Assembly: GCA_026416295.1 (NCBI GenBank)
Contig: JAOAFL010000058.1
Coordinates: 1-64,000 of the forward strand
Length of the DNA stretch: 64,000 nt
Direction: 5' to 3'
From: Burkholderiales bacterium
GTDB taxonomy: Bacteria > Pseudomonadota > Gammaproteobacteria > Burkholderiales > SG8-39
Part shown: piece by piece, positions 39,926 through 48,693 of the stretch
Numbering within the stretch: position 1 is the stretch's first letter
Layout: each line of letters starts with the position of its first letter
Made by a program: the position numbers and the translations under genes
The notes under the pieces: model-generated
What the model was told of the DNA's origin: nothing
Databases searched by the model: none
What the model saw: the letters and a program-made list of their open reading frames with translations, nothing else

Positions 39926-40698
39926 GGCGCGAGCGCCGAGGCGACGAGCTGCTGGGTGTACGGGTGATGCGGATCGTCGAGCACCTGATCGGTGAGGCCG
40001 GTCTCGACCACGCGCCCGTCCTTCAGCACCATCATGCGGTGCGCGAGCAGCCGCGCGACGCCGAGGTCGTGGGTGACGACGATCGCCGCGAGCGACAGGC
40101 GCCGCACGAGGCCGCGCAGAAGGTCGACGAGCCGCGCCTGCACCGAGACGTCGAGTCCGCTCGTCGGCTCGTCCATGAAGACGAGCCGCGGGCGCGTGAC
40201 CAGGTTGCGCGCGATCTGCAGCCGCTGGCGCATGCCGCCGGAGAACGCGAGCGGCGACTCGTCGAGCCGCGCCGCGTCCATCTCGACCTGCGCGAGCCAG
40301 TGCGCCGCCTGCGCGCGGATCCAGCCGTAGCGCCGCGCCCCCAGCGCCATCAGCCGCTCGCCGATGTTGGCGCCCGCCGAGACGGTCATGCGCAGCCCGT
40401 CCTCCGGCCGCTGGTGCACGAACCCCCAGTCGGTGCGCTCGAGCAGCCGGCGCGCCGCCTCCGACATCGCGTGCACGTCGCGCCAGCCCTCGTGACGCGT
40501 GCGGAACTCGACCGTGCCGGCGTCCGGCGCCATCCGGCCCGCGAGGCAGGCGAGCAGCGTGCTCTTTCCCGAGCCCGATTCGCCGACCACCGCGAGCACT
40601 TCGCCCTCCCACAGCTCGAGCGAGACCTCGGCAAGCGCGAGCCGCGCGCCGAAGCGCTTGGCGAGCCCTGCGGCGCGCAGGATCGGCGCCTCGCTCAC
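39922..40698 (-). CDS. phnK: PhnK, ABC-type ATPase of C-P lyase
   Basis: Walker A GESGSGKST; AFSGGMRQRLQIARNLVTRP; GTG start. Confidence 0.92.
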   Translation of the reverse strand: MSEAPILRAAGLAKRFGARLALAEVSLELWEGEVLAVVGESGSGKSTLLACLAGRMAPDAGTVEFRTRHEGWRDVHAMSEAARRLLERTDWGFVHQRPEDGLRMTVSAGANIGERLMALGARRYGWIRAQAAHWLAQVEMDAARLDESPLAFSGGMRQRLQIARNLVTRPRLVFMDEPTSGLDVSVQARLVDLLRGLVRRLSLAAIVVTHDLGVARLLAHRMMVLKDGRVVETGLTDQVLDDPHHPYTQQLVASALAP

Positions 40699-41579
40699 CG
40701 CGCGTCTGCGCGCGCGCGCCGCGCGGCGCACCAGTCGGTGTCCGAGCACACATACAGCCGCCCGCCGCGGTCGTCGGTCACCACCTCGTCGAGGAAGCTC
40801 TCGCGCGAGCCGCACAGCGCGCACGCCGCCTGCCAGCGCTGCACCTCGAACGGATGGTCCTCGAAGCCGAGGCTCTCGACGCGCGTGTAGGGCGGCACCG
40901 CGTAGATGCGCTTTTCGCGCCCGGCGCCGAACAGCATCAGCGCCGGCGACATGTGCAGCTTCGGATTGTCGAACTTCGGGATCGGCGAGGGCGCCATCAG
41001 GTAGCGGCCGTTCACGATCACCGGATAGTCGTACGCGGTGACGATGCGGCCGTAGCGCGCGATGTCCTCGTACAGCTTGACGTGCATCAGCCCGTAGTCG
41101 GCGAGCGCGTGCATGCGCCGCGTCTCGGACTCGCGCGGCTCGAGCCGCTGCATCGGCTCGGGCACCGGCACCTGAAAGACGACGATCTGACCCTCGGCGA
41201 GCGGCGTCTCCGGGATGCGGTGGCGCGTCTGGATCACGGTCGCGTGGGCGGTGCGCTCGGTGGTCGCGATGCCCGCGGTGCGCTCGAAAAAGCGCCGGAT
41301 GTTCACCGCGTTCACGGTGTCGTCGGCGCCCTGGTCGATCACCTTGAGCACGTCCTGCGGGCCGATCACGGCGGCGGTCACCTGCATGCCGCCGGTGCCC
41401 CAGCCCCAGGGCAGCGGCATCTCGCGCGCGGCGAACGGCACCTGGTAGCCCGGGATCGCGACCGCCTTCAGGATCGCGCGCCGGATCATGCGCTTGGTGC
41501 GCTCGTCGAGGTACGCGAAGTTGTAGCGCGCCCGCTCGCCGGCGGCGCGCACCGCGGCAAGCGCTGCGCGCGCGCTCAT
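40695..41579 (-). CDS. phnJ: PhnJ, C-P lyase catalytic subunit
   Basis: NFAYLDERTKRMIRRAILKAVAIPGYQVPF; C-terminal Cys motif CALCGSRESF...CSDTDWC. Confidence 0.96.
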   Translation of the reverse strand: MSARAALAAVRAAGERARYNFAYLDERTKRMIRRAILKAVAIPGYQVPFAAREMPLPWGWGTGGMQVTAAVIGPQDVLKVIDQGADDTVNAVNIRRFFERTAGIATTERTAHATVIQTRHRIPETPLAEGQIVVFQVPVPEPMQRLEPRESETRRMHALADYGLMHVKLYEDIARYGRIVTAYDYPVIVNGRYLMAPSPIPKFDNPKLHMSPALMLFGAGREKRIYAVPPYTRVESLGFEDHPFEVQRWQAACALCGSRESFLDEVVTDDRGGRLYVCSDTDWCAARRARADAR

Positions 41580-42652
41580 GCCGGCGGCTCTCCGGCCTGC
41601 GCGCGCAGGCGCCGCACGAGATCGAGCTCCGCCTGGAAGTCCACGTAATGCGGAAGCTTCAGGTGCTGCACGAACCCGGCGGCTTCCAGCGCGTCCGAGT
41701 GCGCGAGGACGAACTCTTCCATCTGCGCCGGCGCGCTCACCGGCTCGCCGAGCTCCGGCGCGCGCAGCGCGCGGTCGACGAGCGCCATCGCCATCGCCTT
41801 GCGCTCGCCGTGGCCGAAGGCGAGGCCGTAGCCGCGGGTGAACTGCGGCGGGCGCGTCCCGGAGCCCGCGAACTGGTTGATCATCTGGCACTCGGTCAGC
41901 TCCACCTCGCCGACGACGACCGGAAAGCCGAGCTCTTCGGGCACGAGCTCGACGTCGACGGTGCCGTAGCGCAGCTCGCCCGCGAACGGGTGCGTGTGCG
42001 CGTAGCCGCGCTGGGTCGAATAGCCGAGCGCGAGCAGAAACCCTTCGTCGGCGCGCGCGAGGTTCTGCAGCCGCGCGGCGCGCGGGGCGGGAAACAAAAG
42101 CGGCTCGCGCGTGAGATCCGGCGGCTCGCCCGCCCCGGGCGGTTCGGCCTCGGCCTCGACGAGGCCCTCGGCGGCGAGCAGCTCGAGCACGCTCGGGGCG
42201 GCTTCCGCGACGGCCGGCGCTTCCGGCGCAGGCGGCGGCGCCTCGGGCGCTTCGAGCGCGAAATCGAGCAGCCGCTGGCTGTAGTCGAACGTCGGGCCGA
42301 GGAGCTGGCCGCCCGGCAGGTCCTTGAACGCCGCCGAGATGCGGCGCGCAAGGCGCATGCGCGCGGTCTCGAGCGGCAGCGAGTAGCCGAGGCGCGGCAG
42401 CGTCGTGCGGAAGGCGCGCACGAGAAAGATCGCCTCCAGCGTGTCGCCGCGCGCCTGCTTGAGCGCGAGCGCCGCGAGGTCCGGGTCGTAGAGCGAGCCC
42501 TCGGCCATCACGCGGTCGACCGCGAGCCGCAGCTGCTCGCGCACCTGCGCGACCGAGAGCTCCGGCACCGCCGGATCGCCGCGGCGCCGCTCGGCAAGGA
42601 GCGCGAGCGAATTCTCGATCGCGCGCTCGCCGCCCTTGACCGCGACGTACAC
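41576..42652 (-). CDS. phnI: PhnI, C-P lyase subunit
   Basis: YVAVKGGERAIENSLALLAERRRGD; GTG start. Confidence 0.95.
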   Translation of the reverse strand: MYVAVKGGERAIENSLALLAERRRGDPAVPELSVAQVREQLRLAVDRVMAEGSLYDPDLAALALKQARGDTLEAIFLVRAFRTTLPRLGYSLPLETARMRLARRISAAFKDLPGGQLLGPTFDYSQRLLDFALEAPEAPPPAPEAPAVAEAAPSVLELLAAEGLVEAEAEPPGAGEPPDLTREPLLFPAPRAARLQNLARADEGFLLALGYSTQRGYAHTHPFAGELRYGTVDVELVPEELGFPVVVGEVELTECQMINQFAGSGTRPPQFTRGYGLAFGHGERKAMAMALVDRALRAPELGEPVSAPAQMEEFVLAHSDALEAAGFVQHLKLPHYVDFQAELDLVRRLRAQAGEPPA

Positions 42653-42654
42653 GC

Positions 42655-43248
42655 TCAGCCCTCGATGCGCGTGGTGCGCGCGAGCGCGCACAGCCGCTCG
42701 CCGCAGGCGAGGTAGAGGTCCACGCCGCGCGGAAACGCGCGGTGGTTTTCGTCCCACTGGGCGAGAAAGCCGGCGTCGAGATCGGGCACCGCGATCCGGC
42801 GCTCGCCGCGTACCCCCGGGCCGGCGAGCCGCCAGCCGGCGCCCTCGGCGAGCGCGGAGACCTGCACGACGACGCTCGCCGAGCGCTCCGGGTGAAGGTC
42901 GGTCCCCCAGGCGAACGCCGCAAGCGGCGGAAGCTCGGCCGCCGAGGCGACGAGCGCGAAATCCGCCTCGGCGCAGTCGGCGACCAGCCGGCAGCCGGTG
43001 TGAAAGCGAAGGTTGGCCGCCGCCGCGCCGTCGCCGAACGAGGCCGACAGCCACAGCCGCGTGTCCGCATCGAGCAGCGCAAGGAGCAGCGTCTGCGCCG
43101 CCGGCGCGACGCCCGCGAGCGGCGCGGCCGGGCGCGCGACCGCGACGATCGTGCCCGGCTGCGCCAACGCCGAAAGCGCCGCCCGGAACGCGCGCTGGCT
43201 GTCGAGCACCGGATCGGCGAAGCCGGGCACGATCCGGTCGAGCGCCAT
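42655..43248 (-). CDS. phnH: PhnH, C-P lyase subunit
   Basis: PGFADPVLDSQRAFRAALSALAQPG. Confidence 0.93.
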   Translation of the reverse strand: MALDRIVPGFADPVLDSQRAFRAALSALAQPGTIVAVARPAAPLAGVAPAAQTLLLALLDADTRLWLSASFGDGAAAANLRFHTGCRLVADCAEADFALVASAAELPPLAAFAWGTDLHPERSASVVVQVSALAEGAGWRLAGPGVRGERRIAVPDLDAGFLAQWDENHRAFPRGVDLYLACGERLCALARTTRIEG

Positions 43249-43253
43249 CGCGC

Positions 43254-43736
43254 TCACGTCGGCTCCCCCGGCGCGCGCGCGAGGGTGAAGAATTCGACGC
43301 GCGTCGCCTGCGCCTTGCGCGCCGCGCGCTCGGCCTCGGCGGCAAGGCGCGCCCGCAGCGGCTCGACGAGCCGCGCGCGCAGCGCCTCGCGCCGCTCGGC
43401 GCGCTGCAGCAGCGCGTCGGCGAGCGCCGCGAGCTCCGCCTTGCGCGCCGAGCGGCCCTGCACGTAGGCGATGCCCACCTCGCCCGAGTCGAGGCGCAGT
43501 GCGCAGCGCGTGATCGTCATTTCGCCGAGGTTGAAGCGCTCGCCGCTGCCGCCGGCGCGCGCACGCAACATCACGAGCCCGGTCTCCGGCGGCCGCAACC
43601 AGGTGCGCGCCGGAAGCGCACCGGCGAGCTGCTCGGTGCGCGCCCACTGTTCGAGAAACGCGAGCGGCGCGCGCGCGAGCAGGCCCATCCAGTCGCGGCG
43701 CGCCTCGCGCAGCGCTTCGTCAACCGCGTGCCACAT
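43254..43736 (-). CDS. phnG: PhnG, C-P lyase subunit
   Basis: RRDWMGLLARA...ERFNLGEMTITRCAL...GIAYVQGRSARKAELAALADALLQ; real start may be an internal GTG. Confidence 0.92.
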   Translation of the reverse strand: MWHAVDEALREARRDWMGLLARAPLAFLEQWARTEQLAGALPARTWLRPPETGLVMLRARAGGSGERFNLGEMTITRCALRLDSGEVGIAYVQGRSARKAELAALADALLQRAERREALRARLVEPLRARLAAEAERAARKAQATRVEFFTLARAPGEPT

Positions 43737-43745
43737 CGCGCGGGC

Positions 43746-44366
43746 ATGCTAGCGATCGTGCGTGACGCTTTTTTGAACGGCGCCGCCGACCGCGGCCGCC
43801 TGGTGTACCTCGTCGGCCCGTCGGGCGCGGGCAAGGACAGCCTGCTCGCGTGGGTGCGCGCGCAGCGCCCCGCGCGCGTTCGCGTCGCGCCGCGCGCGGT
43901 CACGCGCGCGACCGGCGGCGGCACCGACTTCGCGGTGAGCGAGGCGCGCTTCGCCGCGCTGCTTGCGCGCGGCGCGTTCGCGCTCTACTGGCGCGCCAAT
44001 GGCCTCGCCTACGGCGTGCCGCGCGCGATCGAGCGCTGGCTCGCAGCCGGCCTGACCGTCGTCGTGAACGGCTCGCGCGCGCACCTTGCGGAGGCGCGCC
44101 TGCGCTTTCCGGCGCTCGAGGCGGTGCACGTCACCGCGCCGAAACTCCTCCTCGCGCGGCGGCTCGCGCAGCGGGCGCGCGAGCCCGAGGCCGAGATCGT
44201 GCGGCGCCTTGCGCGCAACGACGACGCCTTCGCCGCCGTGCCGGAGGCCGCGCTCACGATCGTGAACGACGGGCCGCTCGCGCACGCCGGCCGGCAGCTG
44301 CTCGAGTTTGTCGAACCTCGCCCGGTGCCCGCGCACGAGCGTCCTGTCCCGTCAAGGAATCTCTGA
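43746..44366 (+). CDS. phnN: PhnN, ribose 1,5-bisphosphokinase
   Basis: GRLVYLVGPSGAGKDSLLAWVR; divergent from phnG. Confidence 0.88.
   Translation: MLAIVRDAFLNGAADRGRLVYLVGPSGAGKDSLLAWVRAQRPARVRVAPRAVTRATGGGTDFAVSEARFAALLARGAFALYWRANGLAYGVPRAIERWLAAGLTVVVNGSRAHLAEARLRFPALEAVHVTAPKLLLARRLAQRAREPEAEIVRRLARNDDAFAAVPEAALTIVNDGPLAHAGRQLLEFVEPRPVPAHERPVPSRNL
43762..43779 (-). promoter_or_regulatory. Weak Pho-box-like repeat at the phnG/phnN divergent starts
   Basis: GTGACGC-TTTT-TTGAACG, 11-bp period, imperfect second half-site. Confidence 0.3.
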
Positions 44367-44459
44367 ACACGCTCCCGTGAGTCGTCTCCGCGGCGTGAGC
44401 GTTTCGACGCGATAACGGGTCGGCAACGGCGCCTCGACCGCAAGCTCTCGCGCTTGCGC

Positions 44460-44570
44460 CTGGGGCGAGTTTGCCGTCCACCGGGTGAAGCGCCTGTGGG
44501 GCTTCGCGAAGACCCGCGACCGGGAGCAGTTCTCCAGTCCCGAGGAGTGCCTCGCCGATTTCTCCGGTGC
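44460..44570 (+). pseudogene. Possible IS5-type transposase fragment
   Basis: EFAVHRVKRLWGFAKTRDRE resembles the VxRVKRLWGFAKVRYRGL segment of IS5-family transposases; no intact ORF. Confidence 0.4.
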
Positions 44571-44612
44571 AGGCACGCTCGGCAAAGACCGGCGACAACC
44601 TCGCCCGGTGCT

Positions 44613-45449
44613 TTACGTCGTCGCCAAGGCGCCGGTCTGAATCGGTTCCGCCCGTTCGTCGAACGGTGCGTCCGCCCCGGTCGCGGCGGCATTGCCGTAG
44701 ATTCGGGCAAGCGCTGCCACGTCGAGCGCGCTCGCCGGCCCGTCGAAGACCACGGTACCGTTTGCGATTCCGACGATCCGGTCTGCGAACCGCCGCGCGA
44801 GCGGTACCTGATGCAGGCTGACGACCGCGGCGATGCCGCCGCTGCGACAGACCTCGCGCAGGAGGCTGAGGATATGCGCCGCGTTCGCCGGATCGAGGCT
44901 CGCCACGGGTTCGTCGGCGAGCATGATCTGCGGCTGCTGCGCGAGTGCTCGGGCGACGCCGACGCGCTGCTGTTGGCCGCCCGAGAGCTGATCGCACCGG
45001 CGCAGCGCGTGCTGGATCAGCCCGACGCGTTCCAGCGCTTCCAGCGCGATCTGCCGGTCCGCGCGCGGAAGCGGAAACAGCGTGCGCAGCCCCGAGTGGA
45101 ATCCGAGCCGCCCGGTGAGCACGTTGGCGAGCGCGGTGAGACGGCCGATCAGTTGGTGCTGCTGGAATACCATCGCGACCTGGCGGCGCAACGCCCGCCG
45201 CTGCTTGCGGTCGCGCGCGATTCCAAGGGACCGCATCCATACCTCGCCCTCGGTGGGTTCGACCAAACCGTTCAGGGTGCGGAGCAGCGTAGACTTGCCG
45301 GCTCCCGACGGCCCGAGGAGCACGACGAACTCCCCGGGGGCGATGCGCAGATGCGTCGGATGCAGCGCGCGCAAGCCGCCGCCGTACACGACCCCGATCC
45401 CGCGCGCCTCGAGCAGCGGACTCGTCGGGTGCGTCGCGCTCGTCGCCAT
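44613..45449 (-). CDS. ptxA: Phosphite/phosphonate ABC transporter ATP-binding protein
   Basis: Second PhnC-type ATPase: [41 protein letters not shown]. Confidence 0.85.
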   Translation of the reverse strand: MATSATHPTSPLLEARGIGVVYGGGLRALHPTHLRIAPGEFVVLLGPSGAGKSTLLRTLNGLVEPTEGEVWMRSLGIARDRKQRRALRRQVAMVFQQHQLIGRLTALANVLTGRLGFHSGLRTLFPLPRADRQIALEALERVGLIQHALRRCDQLSGGQQQRVGVARALAQQPQIMLADEPVASLDPANAAHILSLLREVCRSGGIAAVVSLHQVPLARRFADRIVGIANGTVVFDGPASALDVAALARIYGNAAATGADAPFDERAEPIQTGALATT

Positions 45450-45504
45450 CGCGTATCGCCGTTCCTTGCGCCCAAGGGCAAATGCGTCGAGAGTACCCGC
45501 GCCC

Positions 45505-45522
45505 GATGACGGCCGAATGACG
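45505..45522 (-). promoter_or_regulatory. Pho box oriented toward ptxA
   Basis: GATGACG-GCCG-AATGACG on plus strand (CGTCATT-CGGC-CGTCATC on minus), 11-bp period. Confidence 0.6.
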
Positions 45523-45537
45523 TCGTCGGACTCGTCG

Positions 45538-45555
45538 CGTCATCGTTCGGTCATC
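45538..45555 (+). promoter_or_regulatory. Pho box oriented toward ptxD
   Basis: CGTCATC-GTTC-GGTCATC, 11-bp period. Confidence 0.6.
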
Positions 45556-45631
45556 GGGTACGCGCAACATTGTCCCGTTGGCGAGGCGCGAGCGCGCCCC
45601 GCCGTCGCAGCGCCATAACGCAGGCTCCCGC

Positions 45632-46630
45632 ATGAATCGACCTGTCGTCCTCGTCACCCACCGCGTCTTTCCTGAAACGCTCGATTTGCTGAACGCGCGC
45701 TTCCAGGTGATCGCGAACCGCGACGAGGAGCCGCTTCCTCGAGCGGAGCTGCTTCGGCTCGCGAGCGGCGCCGATGCGATGCTCGCCTTCATGACCGATC
45801 GCGTCGATGCGGGATTTCTCGACGGATGTCCGCGGCTTCGAGTGGTCGCCTGCGCGCTCGCCGGTTACGACAACTTCGACGTGGAGGCCTGCACGCGCCG
45901 GGGCGTGTGGCTGACGGTCGTGCCCGATCTGCTGAGCGATCCGACCGCCGAGCTCGCGCTCGGTCTCGCGATCGGTCTGGCGCGTCACATCGCCACCGCC
46001 GACCGCATCGTGCGCGCCGGCCGGTTCTCGGGATGGCGCCCGAGGCTGTACGGCACGTCGCTCGACGCAAGCACCGTCGCGATCGTCGGGGGCGGGCGTC
46101 TCGGCCGCGCGATCGCGCGCAAGCTGCGCGGATTCGACTGCACCGTCCTCGTCTGCGACCCTCGTCCGAGCGAGGGCATGCCGGAAAACGCGCGCTACGC
46201 CCCGGCGGAGGAGGCGCTCGTCGGCGCGGATTTCGTGTTCCTCGCGGTTCCGCTCGAGGCGGCGACCGCGAAGATGGTGAACGCGTCGTGGCTCGAGCGA
46301 CTGAAGCCCGGGGCGCTGCTCGTCAACTGCGCGCGCGGCTCGGTCGTCGACGAGGCGGCCGTCGCCAGAGCGCTCGAAGCGGGCCGCCTCGGGGGCTACG
46401 CCGCCGACGTTTTCGCGTTCGAGGATTGGGCGCGTCCCGATCGGCCGGCGTACGTCCACCCGACGCTGCTCGAGCTTTCCGACCGCACCCTTTTCACCGC
46501 GCATCTCGGCTCGGCCGTCGCGCGCGCTCGCCGCGAGATCGAGCGCTACGCGGCGCTCGCGATCGTCGAGGCGCTGGACGGCGCCCGTCCGCGGGGCGCG
46601 GTGAACGTTCCGGCGCCTGCGGGCGCCTAG
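45632..46630 (+). CDS. ptxD: Phosphite dehydrogenase-like D-2-hydroxyacid dehydrogenase
   Basis: VVLVTHRVFPETLDLL...YDNFDVEACTRRGVWLTVVPDLLSDPTAELALGLAIGLARHI...FSGWRPRLYGTSLDASTVAIVGGGRLG...AHLGSAV. Confidence 0.88.
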   Translation: MNRPVVLVTHRVFPETLDLLNARFQVIANRDEEPLPRAELLRLASGADAMLAFMTDRVDAGFLDGCPRLRVVACALAGYDNFDVEACTRRGVWLTVVPDLLSDPTAELALGLAIGLARHIATADRIVRAGRFSGWRPRLYGTSLDASTVAIVGGGRLGRAIARKLRGFDCTVLVCDPRPSEGMPENARYAPAEEALVGADFVFLAVPLEAATAKMVNASWLERLKPGALLVNCARGSVVDEAAVARALEAGRLGGYAADVFAFEDWARPDRPAYVHPTLLELSDRTLFTAHLGSAVARARREIERYAALAIVEALDGARPRGAVNVPAPAGA

Positions 46631-46664
46631 GCCGCACCCGGCCCCGCTGCTTCGGCGTTGTCGG

Positions 46665-47474
46665 CTACTTCAGTCGACGCCGTAACCAGGCGCCGAGGCT
46701 GTCGACGACGACGACGCAGCCGAGGATGGTGAGAAGCAGCGCCGAAACCTCCGCGTAGGAGATCAGGCGCAGCGCCGCCATCAGTTCGAAACCGATTCCG
46801 CCCGCACCGACGATGCCGAGCACGGCGGAGGCCCGGAAGTGGTACTCCCAGCGATAGATCGTGATGTCGGCGAGCTGCGGCAGCACCTGCGGAAGCACCG
46901 CGTGCGTGATCACCTGAAAACGCGTCGCACCGGCCGCAGCCGCCGCCTCGAGGGGCTTCGGATCCACATGCTCGATCGCCTCGGCGTAAAACTTCGCCAC
47001 CATGCCGGTCGAGTGCAGCGCGAGCGCGAGCACCCCCGGCAGCGCGCCGAACCCGACCGCCGCGACCAGAATCACCCCGAAAATGATTTCCGGTACCGAG
47101 CGCAAGGCAGCGAGCAGCGTGCGCGCCGCGTAGTACACCGCGCCGCCGGGCGAAGTGTTCGAGGCCGCGAGCAGCGCGAGCGGCAGCGACAGCGCCACCG
47201 CGAGCGCCGTGCCCGCGACCGACATCGCCAACGTCTCCCCAAGCGGCCGCACCCAGGCGCGCCAGCGGCTGAAGTCGGGCGGCACCATCTCGCGGGCGAG
47301 CTGAGCGATCGCCGCGCCGCCCTCGACATAGCGGCGCAGGTCGAAAAACCCTGTGACCGCGAGCGAGACGACGCACACGAGCAGCACTGCCCCCGCGAGC
47401 CGCGCGCGCGCAAGGTTGCGTCGGCGAGCGCTCGCGAGAATCGCGTCGTAGTGTGCGGCCGCGCCGGTCGTCAT
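46665..47474 (-). CDS. ptxC: Phosphite/phosphonate ABC transporter permease
   Basis: PhnE-type: TRFQVITHAVLPQVLPQLADITIYRWEYHFRASAVLGIVGAGGIG. Confidence 0.85.
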   Translation of the reverse strand: MTTGAAAHYDAILASARRRNLARARLAGAVLLVCVVSLAVTGFFDLRRYVEGGAAIAQLAREMVPPDFSRWRAWVRPLGETLAMSVAGTALAVALSLPLALLAASNTSPGGAVYYAARTLLAALRSVPEIIFGVILVAAVGFGALPGVLALALHSTGMVAKFYAEAIEHVDPKPLEAAAAAGATRFQVITHAVLPQVLPQLADITIYRWEYHFRASAVLGIVGAGGIGFELMAALRLISYAEVSALLLTILGCVVVVDSLGAWLRRRLK

Positions 47475-48346
47475 TTCATCTTCGTCAGATCGATGTTGAG
47501 GATGCGTGCCGTCTCGCGCAGCACGTCGTACGCACGATCGTCGGTCGGGGCAAAGCCCTCGACCCGAAACGCCCGGAGCACCTCCCGGTCCTTCATCTCG
47601 AGGAAGGCCGCGCGCAGCGCCTGCTTCAGTTCAGGGGCGAGGTAGCCCTGCATGGTGACGGGATAGTTCGGAATCGGATCGGAAAGCGCGATCTGGACCA
47701 GGCGCGCGCTGTCGATCGTCTTGCGTTCGACGAGCTGTCGGTAAATCTGCTCCGAGAGCGCGCCGGCCGGAACCTGTCCCACCTGGACTGCTCGCGCCAC
47801 CGCGTCGTGCGTGCCGAGATGCACGACCTTGTAGTCGCGGTCTCCGACCAGATCGGCTTTGCTGAGAAGAAAAGCCCGGGGAACGAGATGACTCGAGGTC
47901 GACGCCTGATCGCCGAAGGCAAAAGCGCGGCCGCGGATATCGGCCAGCGTCTTCACCGGACCGCCCGCGGTCGCGATCAGAATCGACCGATACGTCGGCT
48001 CGCCGCGCTCGACGCCGACCGCGAAGGGTTCGATGCCGGGCGCCTTCGACTTCGCGAGCACATAGGAGAACCCGCCGAAGTATCCCACCTCGATCCGGCC
48101 GAAGCGCATCGCTTCGATCATCGACGAATAGTCCGTGGTCACCACGATCTCGATGTCCTTTTTCAACCTTTGCTCGAGGTAGGCCTTGAGCGGCTGCGCG
48201 TTGCGGATCAACGTCGAGGCGTTCTCGTCGGGCAGCAGCGCGACCCGCAGTTTCTCGGGATCGGCCCTCTGTGCCCACGCGGCGCCGAAGGCCCCGCAGG
48301 CGATCAGCGCACAGGCAATCCACCTCGCAAAAGTGCATCGTGTCAT
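47471..48346 (-). CDS. ptxB: Phosphite/phosphonate ABC transporter substrate-binding protein
   Basis: Signal peptide then RVALLPDENASTLIRNAQPLKAYLEQRLKKDIEIVVTTDYSSMIEAMRFGRIEVGYFG. Confidence 0.87.
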   Translation of the reverse strand: MTRCTFARWIACALIACGAFGAAWAQRADPEKLRVALLPDENASTLIRNAQPLKAYLEQRLKKDIEIVVTTDYSSMIEAMRFGRIEVGYFGGFSYVLAKSKAPGIEPFAVGVERGEPTYRSILIATAGGPVKTLADIRGRAFAFGDQASTSSHLVPRAFLLSKADLVGDRDYKVVHLGTHDAVARAVQVGQVPAGALSEQIYRQLVERKTIDSARLVQIALSDPIPNYPVTMQGYLAPELKQALRAAFLEMKDREVLRAFRVEGFAPTDDRAYDVLRETARILNIDLTKMK

Positions 48347-48559
48347 CGGTTCCTCCAAGCCGTCATGGCGTTCGAAAGATTCGAAGGCGGCAGCGACGGC
48401 GAACGGGCCTTTCCGAACCGGACTGGCCGGTGAGCAGAGCGGCACCCCCGCGCGTCGCTCGCCGAAGGCGCGCGCGTCGGCGTCCATCCGCCCGAGGGCG
48501 CCCCGAACGGCGGCCGCTGCGCGCACATGATCTTCTTTTTCAGAGTGTGAAGCGAGGGC

Positions 48560-48588
48560 GTGACGCCGCGTTGACAGCGCGGTGACAG
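48560..48588 (-). promoter_or_regulatory. Triple half-site Pho box for ptxBC
   Basis: GTGACGC-CGCG-TTGACAG-CGCG-GTGACAG on plus strand, exact 11-bp period, minus orientation. Confidence 0.75.
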
Positions 48589-48693
48589 TCGGAAGTCACG
48601 CGCCCGAAGGACGAGGCCCGGGTGCGCGCTCCCGGGCTGCGCGGTCGAATTGCACCGTTACTTTCGCGCGCCGCGCGCCGTGAGGCGCGCCGC

